A DNA stretch of 64,000 bases from Flavobacterium sp. KMS (GCF_000813005.1 NZ_JSYP01000016.1:1-64000); one strand, 5' to 3'; shown: positions 18,794 to 28,775, numbered from the stretch's first letter. Program-made: numbers and translations. The notes: a model not told the origin generated them from the sequence alone.

Positions 18794-19891
18794 ATGGGAT
18801 TAATTAAAGATATTTACTCGATTGCTTTTTACGAAAATTTTACTGATTGTGTAGCCAAAGTCATTCCTGACTTTGACAAACAACAATTTATGAATTTGAT
18901 TTTTGATGCTGATTTTGCCAATAAAGAATGGAAAGATCGCATGCAGCATACTACAATTGTCTTACATGAATTTATGCCTAAAGACTTTGGAAAAGCAGTT
19001 TTAACAATTGAGAATATTATCGAGAATTTAAAGAAAAACAAATTCACTGATGGTAATCTGGCTTTTATCTTTTTTGCTGATTATATAGAGAAATATGGTA
19101 TTGATGATTTTAAAACAAGCGCAAAAGCTTTTGTAATGATTACGCAATTTATAAGTTGTGAGTTTGCCGTTCGTCCATTTATTATTAAATACCATCAGGA
19201 TATGATTGATGAAATGATAAAATGGTCTTTGCATGAAAATCACCATGTAAGACGCTTGGCTAGTGAAGGTTCTCGTTCTCGATTACCTTGGGCAATGGCA
19301 ATTCCTGCCTTAAAGAAAGACCCTACGCCAATTTTACCAATATTAGAAAATTTAAAAACTGACTCGTCCGAATATGTTCGTCGAAGTGTTGCCAACAACC
19401 TCAACGACATTGTAAAAGACAATCCCGAAATTGTGCTTGATATTGCTGCCAAATGGCAGAATATAAGCCCAGAAACCGATGCTATTATCAAACATGGTTC
19501 TCGCACTTTACTAAAACAAGGTAATGTAGATATCCTGAAACATTATGGCTTAGAGAGCACTAATATCCTATTATCAGAATTTGAAATTGGTACTCCAAAA
19601 GTAAAAATTGGTGAATACTTAGAATTTCAGTTTTCATTGAATAATGCGAACTCTGAAAGCAAAACTATTCGATTAGAATATGCCGTTTATTATCAGAAAT
19701 CAAAAGGGCATCTGGCTAAAAAAGTATTCAAAATTAGTGAGCGTATTTATCAGCCAAATCAATTGGTTAAGATTAAAAGAAACCAATCTTTTAAGGTAAT
19801 CACAACACGTGTATTTCATTTAGGAAAACATCAATTATCGATAATTATTAATGGCACTGAAAGCGAATTATTAGATTTCGAATTGGTTTAA
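18794..19891 (+). CDS. AlkC-like DNA alkylation repair glycosylase with Ig-like domain
   Basis: The 365-residue protein has an all-helical N-terminal part (about 1-255) with HEAT-like repeats, including WSLHENHHVRRLASEGSRSRLPW and SSEYVRRSVANNLNDI, as in the AlkC/AlkD glycosylase superfamily. The C-terminal 105 residues are predicted beta strands (KVKIGEYLEFQFSLNNAN; LGKHQLSIIINGTE), matching the Ig-like domain known in some AlkC proteins. The expected role is excision of 3-methyladenine or 3-methylcytosine from DNA in the cytoplasm. It stands alone between two repeat regions. Confidence 0.85.
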   Translation: MGLIKDIYSIAFYENFTDCVAKVIPDFDKQQFMNLIFDADFANKEWKDRMQHTTIVLHEFMPKDFGKAVLTIENIIENLKKNKFTDGNLAFIFFADYIEKYGIDDFKTSAKAFVMITQFISCEFAVRPFIIKYHQDMIDEMIKWSLHENHHVRRLASEGSRSRLPWAMAIPALKKDPTPILPILENLKTDSSEYVRRSVANNLNDIVKDNPEIVLDIAAKWQNISPETDAIIKHGSRTLLKQGNVDILKHYGLESTNILLSEFEIGTPKVKIGEYLEFQFSLNNANSESKTIRLEYAVYYQKSKGHLAKKVFKISERIYQPNQLVKIKRNQSFKVITTRVFHLGKHQLSIIINGTESELLDFELV

Positions 19892-19921
19892 TACTAAGAA
19901 TAAAACAGTTGTTTCTTTAAA

Positions 19922-19998
19922 AACCATATAAGTGATATAAGGAAATATAAGTTTTCCTTAAATGAACTTACATAACTTATATGGTTCGTTTTTTTTAA
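19922..19998 (+). repeat. ACCATATAAG hairpin, probable terminator of the AlkC-like gene
   Basis: AACCATATAAGT and ACTTATATGGTT form the outer arms of a 65-base hairpin, followed by TTCGTTTTTTTT. It lies 30 bases after the stop codon. A near-identical hairpin occurs at 41402-41482. Confidence 0.7.
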
Positions 19999-20136
19999 AA
20001 TTTAGATAAAAATAGGTATTTCCTGAACAAGACCTTACTTATACCTCAAGGTTTTACACTAAAACTATGTTATTATTCTGCTAAAAAACATAAATATTTT
20101 TTAAAACATTAGACTTTTATCATTAATTTTACTGCC

Positions 20137-20466
20137 GTGAAATGGATTAACATCATATTATCAGTTTATTTAATCGTGCTATCGTGCTTGCCTTGTGCAG
20201 ATACGCTGGAAAACGAAACTAAATCGCATACAAGCGAAATAGTAAGTAAAGATAATGGTCATCAATCTCACACAAAAGGATTGGACCTTTGTGCTCCTTT
20301 CTGTAGTTGTAATTGTTGTGCAGCTCAAGTTTTAACTGCAGCTCCTGCTATTACATGGATTTTTAATGAAGAAACAGCTCTTATTAAAAAACCTTTATCA
20401 TCTTACCATTCAATTCTTGCTTCCAATTTCTACGGAAGTATTTGGCAACCGCCCCAAATAGTATAA
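20137..20466 (+). CDS. Small Cys-rich protein at head of metal-efflux operon (DUF6660-like)
   Basis: The 109-residue protein starts with GTG. It has an N-terminal hydrophobic segment with cysteines (LIVLSCLPCAD), a His-containing stretch (NGHQSHTKG) and a Cys cluster CAPFCSCNCCAA near residues 52-63. It ends SNFYGSIWQPPQIV. Small proteins of this kind (DUF6660, from memory) precede CzcA-type pumps in Bacteroidota. The Cys/His content suggests a metal-binding periplasmic or membrane role, which is inference. The gap to the pump gene is 104 bases and holds repeat debris. Confidence 0.75.
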   Translation: MKWINIILSVYLIVLSCLPCADTLENETKSHTSEIVSKDNGHQSHTKGLDLCAPFCSCNCCAAQVLTAAPAITWIFNEETALIKKPLSSYHSILASNFYGSIWQPPQIV

Positions 20467-20570
20467 TGTAGCCCGCCCCGACGCTTCGGGATACGGGTAA
20501 ATGTGTTGTGGTGTACCACAAAAAAACAGGCGATTTCTCGTCCTGATTTCTCATTCATTATATCCCGAAA

Positions 20571-23500
20571 ATGTTAGATAAGATTATACAATTTAGTATA
20601 AAGAATAAATTCATTATACTATTACTAACCTTGGTTCTTATAGCCTGGGGAAGTTTTTCACTTAAAAATTTACCGCTCGATGCGCTTCCTGATATTACAA
20701 ATAATCAGGTGCAAATTATTACTACCGCTCCTACTCTTGCAAGTCAGGAAGTAGAACAATTAATAACCTATCCGATAGAACAATCTCTAAAAACAATTCC
20801 GAAAGTAATTGAACTTAGAAGTATTTCTCGTTTCGGATTATCGGTTGTTACAGTTGTTTTTGAAGAAAATGCCGACACTTATTGGGCACGTGAACAAGTA
20901 TTTCAGAGATTAAAACAAGCCGAAGAAAACATTCCTAAATATGCCGGAACGCCAGAATTGGCTCCAATTACAACAGGTCTTGGCGAAATTTATCAATATG
21001 ATGTTTATGCCAAAAAAGGCTACGAAGACAAATACAATGCTACAAGTTTAAGAACGATTCAGGATTGGATAATCGTTCCTCAATTACAAGGAGTAAAAGG
21101 TGTTGCCGAAGTAAGTACCTGGGGCGGAAGCGTAAAGCAATACGAAATTGCAGTTGATCCAAACCGATTAAATAGTGCCGGAGTAACAATTACCGAAATT
21201 TTTGACGCTCTCGAAAAAAACAACCAAAATACTGGTGGTGCTTATATCGAAAAAGATGAATTCGCTTATTTTATTCGTGGTGTTGGTATGGCATCTGGAA
21301 TAAAAGATATAGGAAACATTGTTATTAAAAACAGAAATGCTACTCCTATTTTAGTTCGCGATGTAGCAACTGTACAATTAGGTAATGCCATTCGTTTTGG
21401 AGCAACAACCAAAGATGGAAAAGGAGAAATTGTAGGTGGTTTAACGCTAATGCTAAAAGGAGAAAACTCCAAAGCAGTTGTAGAACGCGTAAAAGAAAAA
21501 ATGATTGAGGTAAACAAAATGTTACCTGAAGGAGTTGTTGCCGAAGCATTTATTGACCGAAGTAAATTAGTCGATAACGCCATAGGAACAGTTACTAAAA
21601 ACTTGCTGGAAGGAGCTTTAATTGTAATCTTTGTACTGATATTATTCTTAGGAAACCTTCGTGCTGGACTAATTGTAGCTTCTGTGATTCCGCTAGCCAT
21701 GCTTTTTGCTGTAATCTTAATGAATGCCTTTGGCGTAAGCGGAAACTTAATGAGTCTTGGAGCAATTGACTTTGGAATTATTGTCGATGGTGCCGTAATT
21801 ATTGTCGAAGCCACGATGCATCATTTGCAAAAACTCAAGAAGAAAAAAGAATTAACCCAATCTGAAATGGACGAAGAAGTGTATGCTTCGGCTTCAAAAA
21901 TCAGAAATAGTGCTGCTTTTGGAGAAATCATCATCCTGATTGTTTATCTCCCAATATTAGCTTTGGTTGGAACCGAAGGAAAAATGTTTAAACCAATGGC
22001 AATGACAGTTGGTTTTGCCGTTATTGGTGCATTTATATTATCGCTTACTTATGTCCCGATGATGAGTGCTATGTTTTTATCTAAAAACACTGAGCATAAA
22101 CCAAACTTTAGTGACAGAATGATGGCTTGGTTCGAAAAAATATATGCACCATTCTTAGATAAAGCATTGCGTTTTAAGAAAGCTGTTTTGGGTATTGCCG
22201 TTACATTATTTGTTCTTGCTCTTGTAACGTTTCAAAACATGGGAGGAGAATTTATTCCTACTATCGAAGAAGGAGATTTGGCCATTAATGCTACGATCAT
22301 GACAGGAAGTTCTTTATCGCAAATGATAAAAACAACAACGCAATATGAGAAAATGCTTAAAGCAAAATTTCCAGAGATTAAAACCATTGTAACCAAGATA
22401 GGAAGTGGCGAAATCCCAACCGATCCGATGCCTATAGAAAGTGGAGATTTGATTATTGTGCTAAAAGACAAAAAAGAATGGACGAGCGCAGATAATTGGC
22501 AAGACCTTGCACATATGATGAAAGAGGAAATGGAAAAAATTCCTGGAGCCAATATCGAAGTTTCTCAGCCTATTCAAATGCGTTTTAACGAATTAATGAC
22601 GGGTAGCCGAAGTGATATTGCTATTAAAATTTTTGGAGATAATCTGGATGTTCTGGAAAGAAAAGCCAATGAATTAATTTCAAAAATAAATAAAATTGAA
22701 GGTATTGGTGACCTTAAAGCCGATAAAGTAAGTGGATTGCCTCAGATTACCATAAAATATGATTATGATAAAATCGCCTTGTATGGTCTGAATATCGAGG
22801 ATTTAAACAAAATTCTTCGTTCTTCGTTTGCAGGAGAAGCTGCTGGTAAAATCTATGAAGAAAACAGACGATTTGATATCGTAGTTCGTATGAACAAAGA
22901 CAATCGTAACGACATTAACGATGTGAGTAATTTATTTATTCCGTTACCAAATGGTCAGCAAGTGCCACTTTCGCAAGTTGCAACTGTCGATTATGAGCAA
23001 GGTCCAGTACAGGTAATTCGTGAAGACGGTAAACGTAGAATAACTATCGGACTAAATGTTCGCGGACGTGATGTAAAAAGTGTTGTAGAAGAAATTCAGC
23101 AAAAACTGGACAACAATTTCAAACTTCCTGCAGGATATTATGTTACTTACGGAGGACAATTTGAAAACTTAATCGAAGCTAATAAGCGTCTTTCTATTGC
23201 TTTACCAATCGCTTTGTGTTTAATTTTGGTATTACTTTATTTCACTTTTAAAAGCACTAAACAAGCCGCTTTGATATTTACCGCAATTCCGCTTTCGGCA
23301 ATTGGTGGTGTATTTGCATTGTGGATGCGTGGAATGCCGTTTAGTATTTCGGCAGGAATTGGTTTTATTGCTTTATTTGGAATTGCAGTTTTAAACGGAA
23401 TTGTACTAATATCCTACTTTAACCAGCTTAAAGCCGAAGGTATTACAGATCCTTTACAACGTGTATTAATTGGAACCAAAACAAGATTACGTCCTGTTTT

Positions 23501-24887
23501 AATGACCGCAGCCGTAGCCTCTTTAGGTTTCTTACCAATGGCATTATCTACTAGTGGCGGTGCCGAAGTACAAAAACCTCTTGCAACAGTTGTAATAGGC
23601 GGTTTATTCTCGGCTACATTACTTACGCTTATTGTTTTGCCGATACTATACTTATTATTCGAAACAAAAATTAAAAGAAAAACGACAATGATAAAACCTA
23701 TAGTAACAGTGCTTTTATTACTTATTAGCAGCTTTTCTTTTGCACAAAACAACCAACCTATTGGTTTGGATAAAGCAATCGAAATGGCAAAAACTAATAG
23801 TATTAATTTGAAAATTGCTGATAAAGAGATAGAAAAACAAACGGTGCTTAAAAAGACAGCATTTCAACCCGACCCTCTGCAAGTAGAATATCAGGGAGGG
23901 CAATTTAATAGCGCTTCATATGACAATAATGTTTCGGTACAGCAATATTTTCCTATCGGAAAAATTACCAAAGCCAACCGACAATTGCAGGAAGAACTGG
24001 TAAAGCTAGCCGAAAAGCAAAAAGCTTTATCCGAATATGAAATCGAAAAAGCAGTAACATTAGCCTATTATCAATATCTATATGGTGTTTCTGTTCAAAA
24101 ACTAAATACCGAATTATTCAATGTGTATGCTTTGTTCCTAAAAAATGCAGAACTTCGTTTTAAAACAGGCGAAAGTGGTAATATAGAAGTTATTAGCGCA
24201 AAGGCTAAATCTAAAGAAATTGAGACACAAAAAGCACAATTAGAATACGATTTGGCTATTTATCAGAAGCAATTACAGTTTTTTGTTCGAACAAAAGAAA
24301 ACATTGTCCCTGATAGTACTACACCGCTTCAATTTGCTTCTCTTACGGAATCTAATAAATCGAAAGTAGAAGGTTTGATGAATGATTATTATCAGCAACA
24401 AATTTCGGTTTTCCAAAAAGAAGCCAATACGTTTAAAGCACAACGTACACCAAAATTAGGTTTAGGTTATTTTGCTCAAACTATCGATACTAAATCTATG
24501 TTTCAAGGATTTACAGCTGGTTTACAAATTCCGTTGTTTGGAGGTGTAAATACGGCTAAAGCCAAAGCAGCTTCGATAAGTATTGCGCAATCACAACTGG
24601 AATTAGAGAAAAATCAATTTTCACTGGAATTACAAATGCAGGAACTGCAAAATGAATTTGAAAAACAGGAAAAAGGACTGCATTACTATCAAACTGAAGG
24701 TTTGCACTATGCAGAACAAATTATTACAACAGCACAAAAAAGTTATGCCAACGGAGATATGAGTTATTGGACGTATATCAGTTTTTTAAATCAAGCAATT
24801 GATATCAAAAAACAATATGCTGAGACTTTGAATACATATAATCAAAGTGCCATTCGATTACAATTTCCAACAATTTCCAATAACTAA
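20571..24887 (+). CDS. czcA: CzcA-type heavy-metal RND pump fused to a TolC-like outer membrane factor
   Basis: Residues 1-1039 are a heavy-metal RND permease. The signature D400-F-G-I-I-V-D406-G-A-V-I-I-V-E413 aligns with the proton-relay residues of CzcA and suggests Zn/Co/Cd/Ni rather than Cu/Ag specificity. Residues 1040-1438 are a TolC/CzcC-type outer membrane factor with its own signal peptide (MIKPIVTVLLLLISSFSFAQ) at the junction. The fused protein probably needs internal cleavage. M1040 (23688) may also act as a second start, since a purine-rich stretch precedes it. The CzcB gene follows after 11 bases. Such fusions are known in Bacteroidota. The symbol is by family. Confidence 0.93.
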   Translation: MLDKIIQFSIKNKFIILLLTLVLIAWGSFSLKNLPLDALPDITNNQVQIITTAPTLASQEVEQLITYPIEQSLKTIPKVIELRSISRFGLSVVTVVFEENADTYWAREQVFQRLKQAEENIPKYAGTPELAPITTGLGEIYQYDVYAKKGYEDKYNATSLRTIQDWIIVPQLQGVKGVAEVSTWGGSVKQYEIAVDPNRLNSAGVTITEIFDALEKNNQNTGGAYIEKDEFAYFIRGVGMASGIKDIGNIVIKNRNATPILVRDVATVQLGNAIRFGATTKDGKGEIVGGLTLMLKGENSKAVVERVKEKMIEVNKMLPEGVVAEAFIDRSKLVDNAIGTVTKNLLEGALIVIFVLILFLGNLRAGLIVASVIPLAMLFAVILMNAFGVSGNLMSLGAIDFGIIVDGAVIIVEATMHHLQKLKKKKELTQSEMDEEVYASASKIRNSAAFGEIIILIVYLPILALVGTEGKMFKPMAMTVGFAVIGAFILSLTYVPMMSAMFLSKNTEHKPNFSDRMMAWFEKIYAPFLDKALRFKKAVLGIAVTLFVLALVTFQNMGGEFIPTIEEGDLAINATIMTGSSLSQMIKTTTQYEKMLKAKFPEIKTIVTKIGSGEIPTDPMPIESGDLIIVLKDKKEWTSADNWQDLAHMMKEEMEKIPGANIEVSQPIQMRFNELMTGSRSDIAIKIFGDNLDVLERKANELISKINKIEGIGDLKADKVSGLPQITIKYDYDKIALYGLNIEDLNKILRSSFAGEAAGKIYEENRRFDIVVRMNKDNRNDINDVSNLFIPLPNGQQVPLSQVATVDYEQGPVQVIREDGKRRITIGLNVRGRDVKSVVEEIQQKLDNNFKLPAGYYVTYGGQFENLIEANKRLSIALPIALCLILVLLYFTFKSTKQAALIFTAIPLSAIGGVFALWMRGMPFSISAGIGFIALFGIAVLNGIVLISYFNQLKAEGITDPLQRVLIGTKTRLRPVLMTAAVASLGFLPMALSTSGGAEVQKPLATVVIGGLFSATLLTLIVLPILYLLFETKIKRKTTMIKPIVTVLLLLISSFSFAQNNQPIGLDKAIEMAKTNSINLKIADKEIEKQTVLKKTAFQPDPLQVEYQGGQFNSASYDNNVSVQQYFPIGKITKANRQLQEELVKLAEKQKALSEYEIEKAVTLAYYQYLYGVSVQKLNTELFNVYALFLKNAELRFKTGESGNIEVISAKAKSKEIETQKAQLEYDLAIYQKQLQFFVRTKENIVPDSTTPLQFASLTESNKSKVEGLMNDYYQQQISVFQKEANTFKAQRTPKLGLGYFAQTIDTKSMFQGFTAGLQIPLFGGVNTAKAKAASISIAQSQLELEKNQFSLELQMQELQNEFEKQEKGLHYYQTEGLHYAEQIITTAQKSYANGDMSYWTYISFLNQAIDIKKQYAETLNTYNQSAIRLQFPTISNN

Positions 24888-24898
24888 TATTCCATACA

Positions 24899-26122
24899 AT
24901 GAAAAATATAAAGAACACAATACTCCGAACTTCTACTCTACTTCCAATTGCTTTTTTAATGCTGGCTTTAACATCTTGCAACGAAAAGAAAACAGAAGAA
25001 GCACATGAAGAAGAAAAAGAACAAACAGAAGTATCGCTAACCGAAGCGCAATTTAAGACAGTTGGGATTCAATTTGGTAAAGTCGAAAATCGCAACCTCA
25101 ACACTATTATTAAAGCCAATGGATACACAACAGTTCCTCCCCAAAATTCGGCTCAAATAGCTACATTACTTGGCGGAACAGTTAGAGACATCTTTGTTCT
25201 GGAAGGTACTTTTGTAAATAAAGGAAAAGTTTTGGCAACCATCCAGAATCTTGAAGTTGTTGGAATGTTAGAAGATTATAAATCGGCTACAGCCAATATC
25301 GAGTATTTGCAATTGGAATACAATCGTCAGAAAACATTGGCTGATGAAAATGTAAATCCCCGAAAAATATTTCAGGAAGTAAAAGCAAAACTAGCTGTAG
25401 AAAAAGCAAGAGCGCAAGCTGCAAAAAACAGATTGCAAGCATTGAATGTAAGCACAAGCAGTAACAGCGCATTAATACCTATTACATCGCCAATAAGTGG
25501 TTATGTGGGGAAAATAAGCATTGCCAAAGGCGCATTTGCAGATACAGGAATCCCGTTGTTTGAAGTTGTTGATAATAGCCAGATGCACTTAGATTTAAAT
25601 GTATATGAAAAAGATTTAGGTTCAATTTCAATTGGTCAGGAAGTCGATTTTATTCTTACCAATCAATCTAATAAATCGATAAAAGGAAAAATATTTGGTA
25701 TCAATAAATCGTTTTCTAACGAAAGTAAAACTGTTGCGGTTCACGCCAAAATAAACCCAGATGATGCCAAAGGATTAATATCAGGAATGTATGTTTCGGC
25801 TAATATCAATTTAAACAGTGCCACAGTTCCATCTTTACCTAAAGCAGCTGTTGTAAAAAATGGGGACAAATTTTTTATCTACATAAAAGAAGATTCACAT
25901 CCTCATCCTGAAAAAGGAGCGAAACAAGAATCTGAAGCAGAACACAAAGAGGAGCATGAAGAAATACACTTTAAAGCAATAGAAGTTATTCCTGGTACAA
26001 CCGATATGGGATATACCGAAATAAAATTTGTAACTTCAATCCCTGAGAATAGTCAAATTGTTACACAGGGTGCTTTCTACTTATTAGCAGCCCAAAAAGG
26101 CGGTGGAGAGCACACACATTAA
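24899..26122 (+). CDS. czcB: RND efflux periplasmic adaptor (CzcB/CusB family), lipoprotein
   Basis: The 407-residue membrane fusion protein has a lipobox (LALTSC, Cys27), an acidic linker and the barrel-sandwich hybrid strands LGGTVRDIFVLEGTFVNKGKVLATI and ITSPISGYVGKISIAKGAFAD around an alpha-helical hairpin (about 110-190). A beta-barrel domain follows. Near the C-terminus is a His/Glu-rich insert (about 335-360, with HPHPEKGAKQ) that could bind metal. It links the RND pump to the outer membrane factor that is fused to that pump here. It overlaps or abuts the next gene. Confidence 0.93.
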   Translation: MKNIKNTILRTSTLLPIAFLMLALTSCNEKKTEEAHEEEKEQTEVSLTEAQFKTVGIQFGKVENRNLNTIIKANGYTTVPPQNSAQIATLLGGTVRDIFVLEGTFVNKGKVLATIQNLEVVGMLEDYKSATANIEYLQLEYNRQKTLADENVNPRKIFQEVKAKLAVEKARAQAAKNRLQALNVSTSSNSALIPITSPISGYVGKISIAKGAFADTGIPLFEVVDNSQMHLDLNVYEKDLGSISIGQEVDFILTNQSNKSIKGKIFGINKSFSNESKTVAVHAKINPDDAKGLISGMYVSANINLNSATVPSLPKAAVVKNGDKFFIYIKEDSHPHPEKGAKQESEAEHKEEHEEIHFKAIEVIPGTTDMGYTEIKFVTSIPENSQIVTQGAFYLLAAQKGGGEHTH

Positions 26123-26129
26123 TTTTTAT

Positions 26130-26741
26130 ATGAATAATAAGCAACATTGGGAAAATGTATTCACGACCAAAACTCCAAATGAAGTAAGCTGGACACAAGA
26201 ATATCCTAAAACTGCAATAGATTATATAGAAAACATAAAACTATCAAAAACTGCCAATATCATTGATGTTGGCGGTGGCGATAGTAATCTGGTCGATGCC
26301 TTATTAGACAAAGGTTTTCTAAACATTTGGATATTGGATATTTCTGCTGCTGCACTAGAAAAAACAAAAACACGCTTAGGCGAAAAAGCTAATTCCGTAC
26401 ATTGGATTGTCTCGGATATTACAGAATTTATCCCTGATGTAAAATTCGATTTTTGGCATGACAGAGCCGTTTTCCATTTTCTAACTAATCACGAAAGTAT
26501 CAATAAATATGTCTCCATTATCAGTAATGCAGTCAATCCTAATGGTCATTTTTTATTAGGCACATTTTCAGAAAATGGACCATTAAAATGTAGCGGATTA
26601 GAAATAAAGCAATATTCTGAAAAGAATATGAAAGATACTTTCCAAAAAAGTTTTGAAACAATAAAATGTTTTACAGAAGATCATATTACACCATTTAACA
26701 CAACACAGAATTTTCAATTCTGTGGATTTAAAAAGAAATAA
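26130..26741 (+). CDS. Class I SAM-dependent methyltransferase in metal operon
   Basis: The protein (203 residues from this start) has the SAM-binding motif I IIDVGGGDSNLVDALLDKG, an acidic residue at the end of strand 2 (ILDIS) and VSDITEF as motif III. The start at 26130 is chosen because it begins MNNKQHWENVF, 7 bases after czcB; an in-frame ATG at 26103 would overlap czcB. The P-type ATPase gene follows after 2 bases, so the gene is embedded in the efflux operon. The substrate is unknown. Methylation of a metalloid or a small molecule is possible but unsupported. Confidence 0.85.
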   Translation: MNNKQHWENVFTTKTPNEVSWTQEYPKTAIDYIENIKLSKTANIIDVGGGDSNLVDALLDKGFLNIWILDISAAALEKTKTRLGEKANSVHWIVSDITEFIPDVKFDFWHDRAVFHFLTNHESINKYVSIISNAVNPNGHFLLGTFSENGPLKCSGLEIKQYSEKNMKDTFQKSFETIKCFTEDHITPFNTTQNFQFCGFKKK

Positions 26742-26743
26742 AT

Positions 26744-28759
26744 ATGAACCATCAACATAAACCCGACGAGAATAATAAGCAAGTAGATTGTAAAGTCCCC
26801 GATAAAAAATCTTCAAAAAATACGAATTCAGGATGTTGTTCCCATGATGAGCAAGAAACTCATGATGATCACGACGGGCACGACCATTCAGGAGGAGACC
26901 AAACCGTTTTCCAGATGTTTGCTCCAGCAATAATTAGCTTTGCTTTATTAATTATTGCTATTGTTTTTGATAATTATTTACCACAAAACTGGTTTACGGG
27001 ATGGATACGAATCATTTGGTATGTAATTGCCTATTTACCGGTAGGTTTTCCAGTCGTTAAAGAAGCATTAGAAAGTGCTAGAAAAGGTTCTTTCTTTTCT
27101 GAATTTTTACTCATGAGTATTGCTACAATCGGAGCTTTTGCCATTGGCGAATATCCTGAAGGAGTTGCAGTAATGTTGTTTTACGCTATTGGCGAAACTT
27201 TCCAGACACTGGCAGTTACCAGAGCAAAAGCAAACATTAAATCATTACTCGACCAACGTCCTGATGAGGTTACTATTCTGGAAAATAATCAGCCGAAAAT
27301 AATTAAAGCCGAAAGCGTTCAAATTGGGGCTATTATTCAGCTTAAACCTGGAGAAAAACTAGGTTTAGATGGAGAATTACTCTCTGATAATGCTTCGTTT
27401 AATACAGCGGCTTTAACAGGCGAAAGTAAACCTGACACCAAGAGCAAAGGTGAAAGTGTTTTGGCAGGAATGATAAATCTAAACTCAGTAGCCGAAGTAC
27501 GCGTTACAGCATTATATACCGATAGTAAATTATCCAAGATTCTGGAAATGGTTCAGGATGCAACCGCCAAGAAAGCGCCAACTGAATTGTTCATTAGAAA
27601 ATTTGCCAAAGTATATACACCATTTGTAGTGTATTCCGCAATTGCAATCTGTTTATTGCCTTACTTCTTTGTAGATGAATATATCTTCCGCGATTGGTTG
27701 TACCGAGCATTAGTATTCTTGGTTATTTCCTGTCCTTGTGCCTTGGTTATTTCTATTCCGCTAGGTTATTTTGGAGGAATTGGAGCAGCAAGTAAAAACG
27801 GAATCTTGTTTAAAGGTTCTAGTTTCCTTGATATCATGGCAGCCATTCAAGTTGTTGTAATGGACAAAACAGGAACATTGACCAAAGGTGTTTTTAAAGT
27901 TCAGAAAGTAGTTGCGTTAGATATTCCAGAAGCAGATTTAGTAAAATATACCGCAGCGCTCGAAACCAAATCAACGCATCCAGTAGGAACTGCCATAATC
28001 GAATATGCAAAAGGTACTGAAAAAGGTGTTTCGGTTACTGATGTAGAAGAAATTGCAGGTCATGGTTTAAAAGGAAAAGTTGATGGAAACGAAATCTTGG
28101 CAGGTAATGCTAAACTATTAAAGAAATTCAACATAAGTTATGATTCCGAAATAGACAATACACCGTTTACTATAATCGTAATTGCCATTAACCAGAAATA
28201 TGCAGGTTACTTTTTAATCGCCGATGAAATTAAAGAAGATGCCAAACAAGCAATTCAGAGTTTACATTCGATAAACGTAAAAACAGTTATGCTCTCGGGA
28301 GACAAAACTGCTGTTGTTAATGCTGTTGCAAAAGAACTAAATATTGATGAAGCCTATGGAGATTTATTGCCGGAGAATAAAGTCGAGAAAGTAACAGCCT
28401 TAAAAGACAAAAACCTGAAAATTGCCTTTGTAGGCGATGGTGTAAATGATGCACCAGTTGTTGCTCTTGCTCATGCAGGTATTGCAATGGGCGGTTTAGG
28501 AAGTGATGCTACAATTGAAACTGCAGATATCGTTATCCAAAACGACCAACCAACAAAAATTTATACTGCTATAAACATTGGAAAAAAAACCAAACAAATC
28601 GTTTGGCAAAATATCACTTTGGCATTTGTTGTAAAAGCTGTTGTGCTAATACTTGGTGCAGGAGGTTTAGCAACCATGTGGGAAGCAGTATTTGCAGATG
28701 TTGGAGTTGCTTTACTAGCGATTCTAAATGCAGTAAGAATTCAGAAAATGAAATTCTAG
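26744..28759 (+). CDS. Heavy-metal P1B-type ATPase (Zn/Cd/Pb class)
   Basis: The 671-residue pump has the CPC metal-translocation motif (C330-P-C332 in SCPCALV), the phosphorylation motif D374-KTGT, TGES in the actuator domain, the nucleotide-domain HP (STHPVG) and GDGVNDAP. The final helix has DVGVALLAILNAVR, with the Asp typical of ZntA-type (P1B-2) pumps. The N-terminus has no HMA domain but is rich in His, Asp and Cys (GCCSHDEQETHDDHDGHDH, about 31-49), probably a metal-binding tail. It would move Zn or Cd from the cytoplasm to the periplasm, where the RND pump can expel it. It is the last gene of the operon and a terminator follows. Confidence 0.94.
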   Translation: MNHQHKPDENNKQVDCKVPDKKSSKNTNSGCCSHDEQETHDDHDGHDHSGGDQTVFQMFAPAIISFALLIIAIVFDNYLPQNWFTGWIRIIWYVIAYLPVGFPVVKEALESARKGSFFSEFLLMSIATIGAFAIGEYPEGVAVMLFYAIGETFQTLAVTRAKANIKSLLDQRPDEVTILENNQPKIIKAESVQIGAIIQLKPGEKLGLDGELLSDNASFNTAALTGESKPDTKSKGESVLAGMINLNSVAEVRVTALYTDSKLSKILEMVQDATAKKAPTELFIRKFAKVYTPFVVYSAIAICLLPYFFVDEYIFRDWLYRALVFLVISCPCALVISIPLGYFGGIGAASKNGILFKGSSFLDIMAAIQVVVMDKTGTLTKGVFKVQKVVALDIPEADLVKYTAALETKSTHPVGTAIIEYAKGTEKGVSVTDVEEIAGHGLKGKVDGNEILAGNAKLLKKFNISYDSEIDNTPFTIIVIAINQKYAGYFLIADEIKEDAKQAIQSLHSINVKTVMLSGDKTAVVNAVAKELNIDEAYGDLLPENKVEKVTALKDKNLKIAFVGDGVNDAPVVALAHAGIAMGGLGSDATIETADIVIQNDQPTKIYTAINIGKKTKQIVWQNITLAFVVKAVVLILGAGGLATMWEAVFADVGVALLAILNAVRIQKMKF

Positions 28760-28775
28760 ATATTCTATTAATAGT

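Noticed and set aside
20467..20570. Metal riboswitch between the small Cys-rich gene and czcA
   Set aside because: The segment has a CCCGACGCTTCGGGA hairpin and a GGCGATTTCTCGTCCTG word that look like dispersed repeat debris, with no recognisable riboswitch core.
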